From: Gammaproteobacteria bacterium
Lineage (GTDB): Bacteria; Pseudomonadota; Gammaproteobacteria; UBA6429; Thiohalophilaceae
Length of the DNA: 64,000 nucleotides
Direction of reading: 5' to 3'
Assembly: GCA_016125505.1 (NCBI GenBank)
Contig: WGLP01000009.1
Coordinates: 86,277 to 150,276, forward strand
Positions 26,351-35,394 of the stretch are shown here, one piece after another (positions within the stretch are counted from its first letter, which is position 1; the number at the start of each line of letters is the position of its first letter). The notes beneath the pieces were generated by a model that searched no databases, had not been told where the DNA came from, and saw nothing but the letters and a program-made list of their open reading frames with translations. The position numbers and the translations under genes were made by a program.

Positions 26351-27724
26351 ATGCCCAAACTGGAATTCGATCAGGAGTTAATTCGGCGCTACGATACTTC
26401 GGGGCCTCGCTATACGTCGTACCCTACTGCCGCCCAATTCACAACGGATTTCACCGCCGCGTCTTACCACGAGCAGGTCGAGCTCAGTAACGGCAGCGGC
26501 CGGCCTTTGTCCCTGTATTTCCATATCCCGTTCTGCGACACCGTGTGCTTTTATTGCGCCTGCAACAAAGTGATCACCAAGAACCGCGCGCATGCCCAGC
26601 CCTATCTGAACAATGTCTACAAGGAACTCGCCATGCAGGCGGCCATGTTCGATACCTCGCGTCCGGTGGATCAGTTACATTGGGGTGGCGGTACCCCGAC
26701 GTTCATCAGTCATGCCCAGATGCGCGAGCTGATGCAGGTCACACGGGACCACTTTGCCCTGCACGACGATGACAGCGGCGAATATTCCATTGAAGTCGAT
26801 CCGCGTGAGGCCGATGCAGACACCATCGCACTGTTACGAGAATTGGGCTTTAACCGCCTGAGTCTCGGTGTACAGGATTTCGACCCGCGCGTACAAAAGG
26901 CCGTTAACCGTATCCAAAGCGTGGCGCAAACTGCGGAAGTCCTGAACGCCGCGCGCGCTACCGGCTTTCATTCTGTCAGCGTGGATTTGATCTATGGTCT
27001 GCCCCATCAAACCGTGGCTTCGTTTAATACCACCCTGCAGACTGTACTCGAGCTGTCACCGGATCGCCTGTCAGTCTTCAATTACGCGCACCTGCCTGAC
27101 CTGTTCAAGACCCAGCGTCAAATCAGGACCGAGGATATCCCCTCACCGTCAACCAAGCTGGCGATCCTGCAGGATTGCATCGAAACCCTGACAGCCGCAG
27201 GTTACATATATATAGGAATGGATCACTTCGCCAAGCCCGATGATGAACTGGCGCGCGCCCAGGCAAGTGGTTCGCTCTATCGCAACTTCCAGGGCTATTC
27301 CACCCATGCCGATTGCGATCTCATCGGTATCGGTGCCACATCCATTGGCAAAGTGCATGATTGTTACAGTCAGAATCAGCGGACCCTGGACGATTACGCC
27401 AAGTGCATCGCAGCGGATCAGTTACCCGTGTTTCGCGGTGTCACACTGGATGCCGATGACAAGTTGCGCCGCGAGGTCATTACGCAATTGATTTGTCATT
27501 TCTCTCTCGACATTAGCGATATCGAAGCACGCCACGACATTCGCTTTGCAGACTATTTCGCAAATGCCTTGCCACAACTCCAAACAATGGCAGCCGATGG
27601 CCTGCTCGAAATCGACAACAAGCGGATAACGGTCACCGGCCGCGGTAGCCTCCTGATACGCAACATCTGTATGACCTTCGATAAATACCTCACCGGACAA
27701 CAGCGCTTTTCCAAAGTCATTTAA
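26351..27724 (+). CDS. hemN: Oxygen-independent coproporphyrinogen III dehydrogenase HemN
   Basis: This 457-residue radical-SAM enzyme carries the cluster motif Cys62-x3-Cys66-x2-Cys69, with an extra Cys71 as usual in HemN. The N-terminal sequence (FDQELIRRYDTSGPRYTSYP) is diagnostic of true HemN rather than the HemW-like group. It decarboxylates two propionates of coproporphyrinogen III to give protoporphyrinogen IX without oxygen, in heme biosynthesis. Here it could supply heme for the neighbouring multiheme cytochromes under low oxygen. An FNR-like box lies 69 bases upstream of the start. Confidence 0.96.
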   Translation: MPKLEFDQELIRRYDTSGPRYTSYPTAAQFTTDFTAASYHEQVELSNGSGRPLSLYFHIPFCDTVCFYCACNKVITKNRAHAQPYLNNVYKELAMQAAMFDTSRPVDQLHWGGGTPTFISHAQMRELMQVTRDHFALHDDDSGEYSIEVDPREADADTIALLRELGFNRLSLGVQDFDPRVQKAVNRIQSVAQTAEVLNAARATGFHSVSVDLIYGLPHQTVASFNTTLQTVLELSPDRLSVFNYAHLPDLFKTQRQIRTEDIPSPSTKLAILQDCIETLTAAGYIYIGMDHFAKPDDELARAQASGSLYRNFQGYSTHADCDLIGIGATSIGKVHDCYSQNQRTLDDYAKCIAADQLPVFRGVTLDADDKLRREVITQLICHFSLDISDIEARHDIRFADYFANALPQLQTMAADGLLEIDNKRITVTGRGSLLIRNICMTFDKYLTGQQRFSKVI

Positions 27725-27760
27725 GGCCCTGAGACGGCCGCAAAAAAATACATATTGCGT

Positions 27761-27780
27761 ATATTAGAGTTTTCTAATAT
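27761..27780. promoter_or_regulatory. 20-bp palindrome upstream of the ArsR-type regulator
   Basis: ATATTAGA-gttt-TCTAATAT is a perfect inverted repeat with 8-bp arms, 37 bases after hemN and about 200 bases before the ArsR-type gene. A+T-rich dyads of this size are typical ArsR/SmtB operators. No T-run follows, which argues against a terminator. Confidence 0.45.
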
Positions 27781-27982
27781 TATTACCCTTGTCTTGCGGT
27801 GCGGGTATTACGGCCTGGCGCACCGGGAGGCATGTCTTGTTAAGTACGCTCCCTATAAATCCTGTCGCCGATGTTGAATAAATGAATGAGCAGTTTATGC
27901 AATTACATTCTGTGAACATCGCACTGCCTGTCACGCAACCACGTGCTATAACCCCATCCATTTCCAGGAAGGAGATGTCGCT

Positions 27983-28270
27983 ATGAAATGCAAAAGTGAA
28001 TGCACAGCGGAAGTACTCAAGGCCATCGCCCACCCAACCCGACTGCGAATCCTGTGTACCCTGAAACTTCAGGAACTTCAGGTACAGACCCTGATGGAGC
28101 GAACCCACACCACGCAAAGTAACATCTCGCAACATCTCGCCCTGCTGAAAGAACGGCAAATCCTGGTGACACGTCGCGATGCCAACCGAATCTTCTATCG
28201 CATTCGCGATCCGAAACTGGTCGAACTTATCCTGTTAATGCGCGACATCTACTGCAACCAGGCGGCCTGA
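27983..28270 (+). CDS. ArsR/SmtB-family transcriptional regulator
   Basis: This 95-residue winged-helix protein has the ArsR recognition region at about 43-75 (TTQSNISQHLALLKERQIL, then a wing ending Arg-Ile-Phe-Tyr-Arg-Ile). It contains Cys3, Cys7, Cys25 and Cys91. The metal-binding box ELCVCDL of classical ArsR/SmtB is not present. Sensing could use the N-terminal Cys pair or a thiol/persulfide switch, as in redox- and sulfide-responsive relatives, but this is inference. A strong AGGAAGGAGA site precedes the ATG. The neighbours do not reveal a target, unless it acts on the palindrome at 27761-27780 for autoregulation. Confidence 0.88.
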   Translation: MKCKSECTAEVLKAIAHPTRLRILCTLKLQELQVQTLMERTHTTQSNISQHLALLKERQILVTRRDANRIFYRIRDPKLVELILLMRDIYCNQAA

Positions 28271-28351
28271 TTCACGTCGCTTCTGCCTCGGCGCCAAACC
28301 CGTTACACTTTGCCCGGTCGTATTATCGCGGCCTATGCTTGAAGCGAACTC

Positions 28352-29413
28352 ATGTCCAGTCTACTGCTTTACTGTCGTCCGGGTTTCGAGGCGGAATGCG
28401 CCAGTGAAATCCTCGAGCTTCCCGCCCGGGTCCCGGGTGAAACACGTTACGATCCACGTTGCGGATATGTGCTGTTCATGCCGACAGATGCCGATACCGC
28501 TGTGCAGCTGCATGCCCAGCTCGCCTTCACCCAGCTGGTGTTTACCCGGCAATGGTTTGTTGTTTGCGAATTTCTGAAGGACCTGCCGCGCGGCGATCGC
28601 ATCGCGCCCCTGCTTGCCAGTGCGCACAAACTTGGACGGCAATTTTGCGATGTCTTCATCGAAACGCCGGACAGTGACGCAAGCAAGCCGTTGCTGCCCT
28701 TGTGCCGTGCCTTGCGCACACCGCTGGAACAAGGTCTCAAACAAGCCAAGCTGCTGGGTAAAACGACTGCATCGTCACCGCGCTTACATGTGTGCTTCTT
28801 TACTACGGATTATGCCGCCCTGGGTTACGCGCACACGAGCAACAGTTCGCCCTGGCCCATGGGCATCCCCCGCCTAAGGCGCCTGCATGACGCGCCCAGT
28901 CGTTCCGCGCAGAAACTCGAAGAGGCCTTGCGCGTACTGTTAAATGAAGAAGAACGTCAGCGCTATTTACAGGCCGGCATGCAGGCAGTGGACCTGGGCG
29001 CCGCCCCCGGCGGCTGGAGCTGGATCATGGCGCGGCAAGGTATTCATGTCGATGCCGTGGATAACGGGCAATTGGCCGCAAGCGCGATTGCAACGGGATT
29101 CATCGAGCACATCCGCGCCGATGGCTTTCGGTATCGGCCGGTAAAAACCGTGGACTGGCTGCTGTGCGACATGGTGGAACAACCCTCGCGCATCGCCGAG
29201 TTAATCGGGCAATGGTTTGTGCGTGGACTGTGCCGCCACGCTATCTTTAATCTCAAGTTACCGATGAAGAAACGCTTTCAGGAGTATAAACTTTGCCTGA
29301 AAACCTTGCGCGGGATGCTGGCGCAAACCGGGCGCGAATATGAAATCAGGGGCCGTCAGCTCTATCATGACCGGGATGAGATCACCCTGTGTATCACCAC
29401 AAGGTCGCCCTGA
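28352..29413 (+). CDS. rlmM: 23S rRNA (cytidine 2498-2'-O)-methyltransferase RlmM
   Basis: This 353-residue protein has an N-terminal THUMP-type RNA-binding region and a C-terminal Rossmann methyltransferase domain. The SAM motif Val-Asp-Leu-Gly-Ala-Ala-Pro-Gly-Gly-Trp is at about 213-222. Catalytic-type residues follow in Cys-Asp-Met-Val and Asn-Leu-Lys-Leu-Pro-Met-Lys. It methylates the ribose 2'-OH of C2498 in the peptidyl-transferase region of 23S rRNA, using SAM. Sequence features and length agree with RlmM throughout. It appears to stand alone. Confidence 0.95.
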   Translation: MSSLLLYCRPGFEAECASEILELPARVPGETRYDPRCGYVLFMPTDADTAVQLHAQLAFTQLVFTRQWFVVCEFLKDLPRGDRIAPLLASAHKLGRQFCDVFIETPDSDASKPLLPLCRALRTPLEQGLKQAKLLGKTTASSPRLHVCFFTTDYAALGYAHTSNSSPWPMGIPRLRRLHDAPSRSAQKLEEALRVLLNEEERQRYLQAGMQAVDLGAAPGGWSWIMARQGIHVDAVDNGQLAASAIATGFIEHIRADGFRYRPVKTVDWLLCDMVEQPSRIAELIGQWFVRGLCRHAIFNLKLPMKKRFQEYKLCLKTLRGMLAQTGREYEIRGRQLYHDRDEITLCITTRSP

Positions 29414-29570
29414 CTACCCCGGAAAAACGGCACACGGCCAGGCTGAACCCGGGCTGAATACGCTGCGCAGTCGCTGAAATCGGATTTTTTTCTTTTTTAC
29501 CGCGACGGATAGCCCTGCCCATTGCGTTCTCTAAGGTAATGCAACAACGTATTCCAGTGAGGAAAATAGT

Positions 29571-30176
29571 ATGAAAAAGTCCGTCGTTTCCGCCTTCGTC
29601 ATGAGCGGCGTATTCTTCAGTTCACTTGCCCTGGCACAGGGTGGTAGCGGCAAGTTCATGCAATATTTCGACACCAACAAGGATGGCGTGGTTACCCTCG
29701 ATGAATTCGAGGCGGCCATGACAACCCGCTTCGAACAGATGGACGCAAATCATGACGGCAAGGTTACTTTTGCAGAATTTCAAAATTATCTCAAACAACG
29801 CCGACAAGAACGCAAGCTGGCACGGCTTAAACTTATGGACAGCAACGGTGACGGTCAGGTCAGCAAGGAGGAGTTCGTCGCGTATCAGACCAAAAAGGCC
29901 GAGTCGCGATTTGAGCGTTTGGACAAAAATCACGATGGCGTGCTGAGCGCGGATGAGCTGGATCGCAAAGGCTGTGGTCATCACCATCGTTTCAACGGGA
30001 AGGGTCTGTTCCACAAACTGGATGCCAACGGTGACGGTGTGATTACGCAGGAAGAAAGTCGCGCAGCCTGGTCGGCCTGGTTCACCAGGCTTGATGCCAA
30101 CGGCGACAAGGTTGTGACCACCGACGAAGTCAATGCATTTCGCGAACAGCGGTTTGCACCCGGGCCTAAGAAGTAA
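29571..30176 (+). CDS. Exported EF-hand calcium-binding protein
   Basis: This 201-residue protein has a signal peptide (about 1-22, Ser-Leu-Ala-Leu-Ala-Gln) and six EF-hand loops. They start near residues 34, 58, 90, 118, 151 and 175, each with the Asp-x-Asn/Asp-x-Asp-Gly core, except the last, which reads DANGDKVVTTDE. Such proteins bind calcium in the periplasm as sensors or buffers. A short His-rich stretch (Gly-His-His-His-Arg) sits between loops four and five. The gene is 13 bases upstream of an ECF sigma factor gene and probably co-transcribed, suggesting the set responds to calcium or envelope state. Confidence 0.88.
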   Translation: MKKSVVSAFVMSGVFFSSLALAQGGSGKFMQYFDTNKDGVVTLDEFEAAMTTRFEQMDANHDGKVTFAEFQNYLKQRRQERKLARLKLMDSNGDGQVSKEEFVAYQTKKAESRFERLDKNHDGVLSADELDRKGCGHHHRFNGKGLFHKLDANGDGVITQEESRAAWSAWFTRLDANGDKVVTTDEVNAFREQRFAPGPKK

Positions 30177-30189
30177 TACTGACCACGCG

Positions 30190-30762
30190 ATGGATTCCAC
30201 CACCCGCGAGATACAACAGCTGCAGCAGGTTGCGCAAGGTGATAAGCACGCCTTTGCGCACCTGCTGTCGGCTTATCTGCCCTCTCTGCTGGCCTTCATC
30301 AAACGTTACATCAAGGAACATGCACAGGCAGAGGATATCGCACAGGAAACGTTTTTGCGGGTGTGGCAACGCGCAAGAGACTGGGAGGCGCGGGAGCACT
30401 CGCCGCGTAGCTGGATCTTTCGTATTGCGTTTAATTTATGCATCGATCATATCCGTAAACAGAAACCGACGACCGATATGCTGGATGCATTGATCGAACC
30501 GCATTCGCCCGAAGTGATGGCGATAGCACAGAATCAACATCGACACTTGCAATTTGCCTTGGATCGTCTGCCTGAACGTCAGCGCACGGCACTTTACCTG
30601 TGCGCATTTAACGGACTGTCGAACAAAGAGGCGGCGGCGATCATGAAACTCGGCGTTGACGCCCTGGAATCCCTGCTCGCGCGCGCACGTCGAACCCTGC
30701 GCGAGTATTTTGCCAACCTGGAGAGTGAAACCCATGAAGCCAAAGTTTCTGTCACCCGCTGA
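30190..30762 (+). CDS. ECF-type RNA polymerase sigma factor
   Basis: This 190-residue protein has sigma region 2 (about 25-90, with AEDIAQETFLRVWQ and the HIRKQKP end) and region 4 (about 120-175, LPERQRTALYLCAFNGLSNKEAAAIM). I chose the ATG at 30190; an open-frame ATG at 30133 lies inside the EF-hand gene. The gene overlaps the next one by 29 bases, as is common for sigma/anti-sigma pairs. The promoter it recognises is not evident here. Confidence 0.92.
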   Translation: MDSTTREIQQLQQVAQGDKHAFAHLLSAYLPSLLAFIKRYIKEHAQAEDIAQETFLRVWQRARDWEAREHSPRSWIFRIAFNLCIDHIRKQKPTTDMLDALIEPHSPEVMAIAQNQHRHLQFALDRLPERQRTALYLCAFNGLSNKEAAAIMKLGVDALESLLARARRTLREYFANLESETHEAKVSVTR

Positions 30763-31279
30763 ACACCGGGCCTACGCGATCCTTGAGGCATACGGTAGCT
30801 GGCCGGAGTGCTGGCCTGTCGAGGAACGCCAAACGACTCGGGAGAGCATCGCGCACTCACCGCAACTGCAACGGTATCAGACGGACATCGCCGATCTCGA
30901 CCAGCGCATCCAGGCCGAACAGGCGGCCGCCCTGCCCACTCAGGCCGAGGTGCTGAACTTGCAACAGCGTATTCTCACCAGTCTGCCCGCCTCCACGACA
31001 CCAATGCGTGCCGACCGGATTATTAAACGCGATAGATTTTTGCGACGCTGGTGGTCCACACCGCGTCTTGCGCTGGCCCTGGCCAGTGCCGCGCTTATCG
31101 CCATCGTGATCCATGTGTCACCGACGACGCCTCCGCTGAACGATACCGCTACGGGCAACCAGTATGAAGCCTGGGCGTGGTACGACATTACCGACCAGGA
31201 TCTGCCTGCAGCTAACAACTCAACGACCGTGAGCATGACCGACCTGATCGATCTGGAAATCGGCGAAGACGGTGGTTGA
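30734..31279 (+). CDS. Putative membrane anti-sigma factor
   Basis: This 181-residue protein begins at an ATG within the end of the sigma gene. It has a cytoplasmic helical N-terminal half (about 1-112), one transmembrane segment (about 113-132) and a short periplasmic tail that is acidic at the end. Arrangement and topology are those of an ECF anti-sigma factor; there is no zinc-binding His-x3-Cys-x2-Cys motif. The periplasmic tail could sense the co-encoded EF-hand protein. That link is inference. Confidence 0.65.
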   Translation: MKPKFLSPAEHRAYAILEAYGSWPECWPVEERQTTRESIAHSPQLQRYQTDIADLDQRIQAEQAAALPTQAEVLNLQQRILTSLPASTTPMRADRIIKRDRFLRRWWSTPRLALALASAALIAIVIHVSPTTPPLNDTATGNQYEAWAWYDITDQDLPAANNSTTVSMTDLIDLEIGEDGG

Positions 31280-31367
31280 GCGTCGATCAACCCGTGAGTG
31301 CGTCTTGCATTTCACCGTGGTCGCGTGAAAAAATTGTCTCTCACTGCAACAATCCCTGCCTGACTAC

Positions 31368-31880
31368 ATGAGCCGCTATCGCGCACCCGTACCGCCGTCT
31401 TCGCCTTATATCACCGCGCAAGGTTATGCACGACTGGAACAGGAACAGCGTGACCTGTGGCAGCGGCGCGCCGAAGTCACCAAGGCCTTGTCCGCCGCCG
31501 CCGCAGAAGGCGATCGATCCGAGAATGCCGAATATATCTATCGCAAGAAAGAACTGCGTGAAATCGATCGGCGCATTCGCTATCTGCAAAAACGCCTGCC
31601 CATCCTCAAGGTTGTGCGTCAGGCACCCAGCGATCCCGGGCGGGTCTTTTTCAATGCCAGGGTGTCGCTGGAAGACGCGGCAGGGTCGACTGTCACTTAT
31701 CGCATTGTGGGCGCGGACGAACTGGATACCCAGCGCGGACATATCAGTATCGATTCTCCGCTCGCCAAGGCGCTGCTCAAACATCAGATCGATGACGAGA
31801 TCCGCTTTGAATCCCCTCAGGGCGAACAGGTTTATGTCATCCTCGACATTGACTATCCGACCGACACAGACAACGTTTAG
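31368..31880 (+). CDS. greB: Transcription elongation factor GreB
   Basis: This 170-residue protein has the N-terminal coiled coil (about 20-85). Its tip contains Ala-Glu-Gly-Asp-Arg-Ser-Glu-Asn-Ala-Glu-Tyr, which supplies the acidic residues that act in the RNA polymerase secondary channel. The C-terminal FKBP-like domain (about 90-165) includes Ile-Asp-Ser-Pro-Leu-Ala-Lys-Ala-Leu-Leu. GreB stimulates transcript cleavage in backtracked polymerase. GreB is favoured over GreA by the basic N-terminal extension and coiled-coil sequence. Confidence 0.93.
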   Translation: MSRYRAPVPPSSPYITAQGYARLEQEQRDLWQRRAEVTKALSAAAAEGDRSENAEYIYRKKELREIDRRIRYLQKRLPILKVVRQAPSDPGRVFFNARVSLEDAAGSTVTYRIVGADELDTQRGHISIDSPLAKALLKHQIDDEIRFESPQGEQVYVILDIDYPTDTDNV

Positions 31881-32031
31881 CAGCTACGGACGCGAGTCTT
31901 GTGCCCCACTTCACATGTTTCTTGACATCCCCCCCTGCGATTAGGGAATATCGTTTACCCCCTCCATAACACACGAATTGCATTACCAGCAATTTGTGTC
32001 CGGTTGAATAACCCGGTTCGTAGCGCAGATC

Positions 32032-33444
32032 ATGACGGATACAGAACAGGCACATACCTTAAAATCGGGAAGCACGCTCGATTCCTACCAGATCCAACAG
32101 GTCCTGGGCGTCGGGGGCTTTGGCATTACCTACAAGGCGCACGACCTGAATCTGGATTGCCTGGTCGCGATCAAGGAATATTTTCCCTCGCAATTGGCGG
32201 CACGGGCCACCGACGGTCAACACATCCGGCCCCGATCCACTGCCGATCAGGCGGCCTATGAGTTTGGTCTGCAGCGTTTTATGGACGAGGCGCGCCTGTT
32301 AGCGAAGTTCTCCGATATGAACATCGTGCGCGTGCGCCGCTTCTTCGAAGGCAATGGCACTGCCTATATCATCATGGACTATGAAGAAGGCCTGCCGCTG
32401 AGCCGTTATCTCATGCGCTGCAAGACCCTGAGCGAAGACGAAGTCAACATGGTCTTCCAGCCGATCCTCAGTGGCTTGCGTGCGGTGCATGCCACCAATT
32501 TCCTGCATCGCGACATCAAGCCACCCAATATCTATCTGCGCACCGGCGGTACCCCCGTGCTGCTGGATTTCGGTGCCGCCCGCCAGGCGGTCAATAACAA
32601 GGGGCGCGAAGTGACCAATCTCGGCACCCATTTTTATGCCCCCTACGAACAGTTCACGACCACCGAACAACAGGGCCCCTGGACGGATATTTACGGTTTG
32701 GGCGCCACCTTGTATCACTGCCTGACCGGACGGGTCCCCCCCTCCTCTCTGGATCGCATGTCGGCCGCACATGCCAATCGCCAGGACCCCATGATCCCGG
32801 CCGTACATGCGTGTAAGGGGCGTTATAGTGAAGACCTGTTGGCCTGCGCAGACTGGATGCTGCAACTGCGCGCCGAGAACCGGCCGCAAAGCACCGAAGA
32901 ACTCATCGACATTTTCGCCAATACCGGTGGTTCGCAAGTCACTGCAACCATCATCTCAAAAAACGACGTGGACTGGAGCGCCGAGCTGATTCGCCAGGCG
33001 GAACAGCATCTGGCGAAATATGTAGGCCCCCTGGCGGGCATGCTCGTCAAACAAACCATGAGCAAGGTGCATACCGTAGAGCAGCTATATCACGCCCTGG
33101 CCAGACACATCGACAACACCATCGCACGTGATCAATTCCTGAAGGAAGTGAATGTTGATGCCTCCATCACCTCGACACTCAACCGTCGTAATCATGCCAC
33201 GACGGCACCACTGGCAGCGCCCAATAGCGGGCCGAAGACGGCCGTCATGCCGCGTCAGATCGATCCGGCGCTGAGCGAAAAACTGGTGCAACAGCTGGCC
33301 TATCATATCGGCCCGATGTCGCGTCTGCTGGTGCGCCAGGTCGTGGAGGCAAACTATGACCTGGAACAAATAATCGATATACTGTCGCGCGAGTTACCCA
33401 GCGAGATGGAACGCGAACGTTTCCGCAAGGCGTTTAACCTATAA
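32032..33444 (+). CDS. Bacterial Ser/Thr protein kinase with duplicated C-terminal helical domain
   Basis: This 470-residue protein has a Hanks-type kinase domain at about 19-290. It shows a glycine-rich loop at 26-31 (GVGGFG), invariant Lys48, the catalytic loop HRDIKPPN at 159-166 with Asp161, and DFG at 179-181. The kinase should be active. Residues after about 315 contain two related helical repeats of some 45 residues, both with a Gly-Pro-(Leu/Met)-x3-Leu-Val-(Lys/Arg)-Gln core, near 331 and 424. Such repeats are found at the C-termini of some bacterial kinases and cyclases, and their role is not known. No transmembrane segment is present. The next gene, a membrane heme-type sensor, starts 10 bases downstream, so the two are probably one signalling unit. 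Confidence 0.9.
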   Translation: MTDTEQAHTLKSGSTLDSYQIQQVLGVGGFGITYKAHDLNLDCLVAIKEYFPSQLAARATDGQHIRPRSTADQAAYEFGLQRFMDEARLLAKFSDMNIVRVRRFFEGNGTAYIIMDYEEGLPLSRYLMRCKTLSEDEVNMVFQPILSGLRAVHATNFLHRDIKPPNIYLRTGGTPVLLDFGAARQAVNNKGREVTNLGTHFYAPYEQFTTTEQQGPWTDIYGLGATLYHCLTGRVPPSSLDRMSAAHANRQDPMIPAVHACKGRYSEDLLACADWMLQLRAENRPQSTEELIDIFANTGGSQVTATIISKNDVDWSAELIRQAEQHLAKYVGPLAGMLVKQTMSKVHTVEQLYHALARHIDNTIARDQFLKEVNVDASITSTLNRRNHATTAPLAAPNSGPKTAVMPRQIDPALSEKLVQQLAYHIGPMSRLLVRQVVEANYDLEQIIDILSRELPSEMERERFRKAFNL

Positions 33445-33454
33445 CAAATAAAAA

Positions 33455-34345
33455 ATGCGCATCATTACCAAATTCAATCTCGTCTTGATCAGTGTTGGCG
33501 CCATTGCCATGGCAAGCAGTGGTTACGTCAGCTACTACATCCTGCAGGAAAACGCCAAGCGCGAGGTCATTACGCATGCCGGTATGATGATGGAAGCGGC
33601 GCTGGCCATCCGCGGATATACCATCAGCGAGATCCGGCCCCTGCTTGCCGATCAGATGCAAACCCATTTCCTGCCGCAGACCGTGCCGGCGTATGCCGCC
33701 ACCACGAGTTTCGGCAAGCTACGCGAGGACCATCCGGATTACTCCTATAAGGAAGCGACGCTGAACCCGACCAACCCGCGGGATCGGGCCGTGGACTGGG
33801 AAAACGACATTATCCGTTCCTTTCGTGATCATTCCGATCAGCACCAGATCATCGGTACGCGTATGACACCCACCGGGCCGTCGCTTTATCTGGCGCGTCC
33901 CATCACGATTAATAACCCGCAATGCCTGAGCTGCCATAATGTGCCCAGCGAGGCGCCGCAAAGCATGCTGGCCCGCTACGGCAGCAACAACGGTTTCGGC
34001 TGGAAATTGCATGAAACCGTCGGCGCCCAGATCATCAGTGTGCCAATGTCCTTACCGCAGCACCACGCCCTTCTCGCCTTTTATAAATTCATGGCCATGC
34101 TTGGCAGTATCTTCCTGCTCATGATCATCCTGCTCAACATTATGTTGCGCAGTATCATTCTGAAACCCATTGTGCGTATCGCCGCCGTGGCCGACGAGGT
34201 CAGTATGGGCAACATGCAGGTGACGGAATTCGATGCCAGCGGCAAGGATGAGCTTTCCACGCTGGCCAGTTCATTCAATCGCATGCGCCGCAGCCTGCAA
34301 AAAGCCATGCGCATGCTCGAGGACAGTCAACAGAAGTTTCACTAA
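33455..34345 (+). CDS. DUF3365 (heme-type) sensor protein with HAMP domain
   Basis: This 296-residue protein has two transmembrane segments (about 7-29 and 209-232) around a periplasmic sensor domain of the DUF3365/Tll0287-like kind, followed by a cytoplasmic HAMP domain (about 230-284). The sensor contains Cys157-Leu-Ser-Cys160-His161, a CxxCH motif for covalent heme, implying redox or gas sensing. There is no kinase, cyclase or methyl-accepting output domain, so the signal would pass to a partner, most simply the Ser/Thr kinase encoded 10 bases upstream. It is convergent with, and four bases from, the next operon. Confidence 0.85.
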   Translation: MRIITKFNLVLISVGAIAMASSGYVSYYILQENAKREVITHAGMMMEAALAIRGYTISEIRPLLADQMQTHFLPQTVPAYAATTSFGKLREDHPDYSYKEATLNPTNPRDRAVDWENDIIRSFRDHSDQHQIIGTRMTPTGPSLYLARPITINNPQCLSCHNVPSEAPQSMLARYGSNNGFGWKLHETVGAQIISVPMSLPQHHALLAFYKFMAMLGSIFLLMIILLNIMLRSIILKPIVRIAAVADEVSMGNMQVTEFDASGKDELSTLASSFNRMRRSLQKAMRMLEDSQQKFH

Positions 34346-34348
34346 GGT

Positions 34349-35392
34349 CTAGAGCGTTGGTTCATCCGGAAGGACGCCCGGCAAGGTTTGTTCGCCCTGG
34401 AGCGCCTCGACCACCGCCGCCACGTCCGCTGGCTTTTCAAATCGCGCAATATGAAACAGTGCATCGCCTTCGTTGACCAGGGGCAGGTCCGAACAGCCGA
34501 TAATCACGCCATCCGTGGGCGCGCTAACGATGCGCTCCTTTTCGCCGAAGGGGTCAGCGATGATTCCCAGCGTTTCTCCCTTGCGCACCCGCGCACCCAA
34601 TGGCGCCAGTGAACGAATGATGCCGCTTTCCGGTGCCCGCACCCAGGTACTCGAGTGTGCGATGAATGGCGTGACGACACGCTGGCGTTTTTGCGCGCGC
34701 GCAGGCAGCATCCCCAGACGCCGCAATACACCCACGATCCCTTTTACCCCGGCGCGAATCGAGAATTCGTCGAAACGCAAGGCCTCCCCGGCTTCGTAGA
34801 GAATGGTCGGTACGCCGGCCTCGGTAGCGACGCGTCGCAGCGCGCCATCCGGCCCGTTCGAGCTGAGTAATACCGGGATGCCGAAGGCATCGGCCAGTTC
34901 GGCGACCTGGGGATTATCCAGGTCCCCGCGCACCTGCGGCAGGTTATTACGGTGTATCGCCGCGGTATGCAGGTCGATACCGTGCGTCGCGTTCTTCACG
35001 ACTTCGTTCATGAACAGGTTGGCGAGGCGCGCCGTCAGCGAGCCTTGCGCCGAGCCGGGGAAACTGCGATTGAGGTCGCGCCGATCCGGCAGGTACCGCG
35101 ACGTGTTGATAAAACCATGCACATTCACCACCGGCACTGCTATCAACGTACCCTGCAACTGCTTAAGTGAAGGCAGCGCCAGGATACGTCTGATCATTTC
35201 CACACCGTTGATTTCATCACCGTGGATCGCCGCGCTCAGAAAGAGGCGCTTACCCGGCTTTTTCCCGTTCACGACATACACCGGCATGGTGATTTCGCTG
35301 TGGGTATACAAACGGCCAACTGACAGATCAATACTGCAGCGCTGACCTGGTTGCACCTGTACCCCGTTTAGCACAAATGGAGTGTTCCGCAT
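34349..35392 (-). CDS. AstE/AspA-family zinc carboxypeptidase-like deacylase
   Basis: This 347-residue protein belongs to the succinylglutamate desuccinylase/aspartoacylase family of zinc hydrolases. His57 and Glu60 (AAIHGDE) and His142 (DLHTAAIH) match the metal ligands. The Arg-Arg-Asp-Leu-Asn-Arg segment at 104-109 matches the substrate carboxylate-binding motif. The C-terminal third is a beta-rich domain typical of the family. It starts two bases after rimK. Its position suggests it removes or trims an acyl or amino-acid group made by the ATP-grasp ligases, which is inference. It is not a true AstE, because no arginine catabolic genes are nearby. Confidence 0.85.
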   Translation of the reverse strand: MRNTPFVLNGVQVQPGQRCSIDLSVGRLYTHSEITMPVYVVNGKKPGKRLFLSAAIHGDEINGVEMIRRILALPSLKQLQGTLIAVPVVNVHGFINTSRYLPDRRDLNRSFPGSAQGSLTARLANLFMNEVVKNATHGIDLHTAAIHRNNLPQVRGDLDNPQVAELADAFGIPVLLSSNGPDGALRRVATEAGVPTILYEAGEALRFDEFSIRAGVKGIVGVLRRLGMLPARAQKRQRVVTPFIAHSSTWVRAPESGIIRSLAPLGARVRKGETLGIIADPFGEKERIVSAPTDGVIIGCSDLPLVNEGDALFHIARFEKPADVAAVVEALQGEQTLPGVLPDEPTL

Positions 35393-35394
35393 GG

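Noticed and set aside
30133..30189. Longer N-terminus for the ECF sigma factor
   Set aside because: It lies inside the EF-hand gene and adds residues unlike the family.
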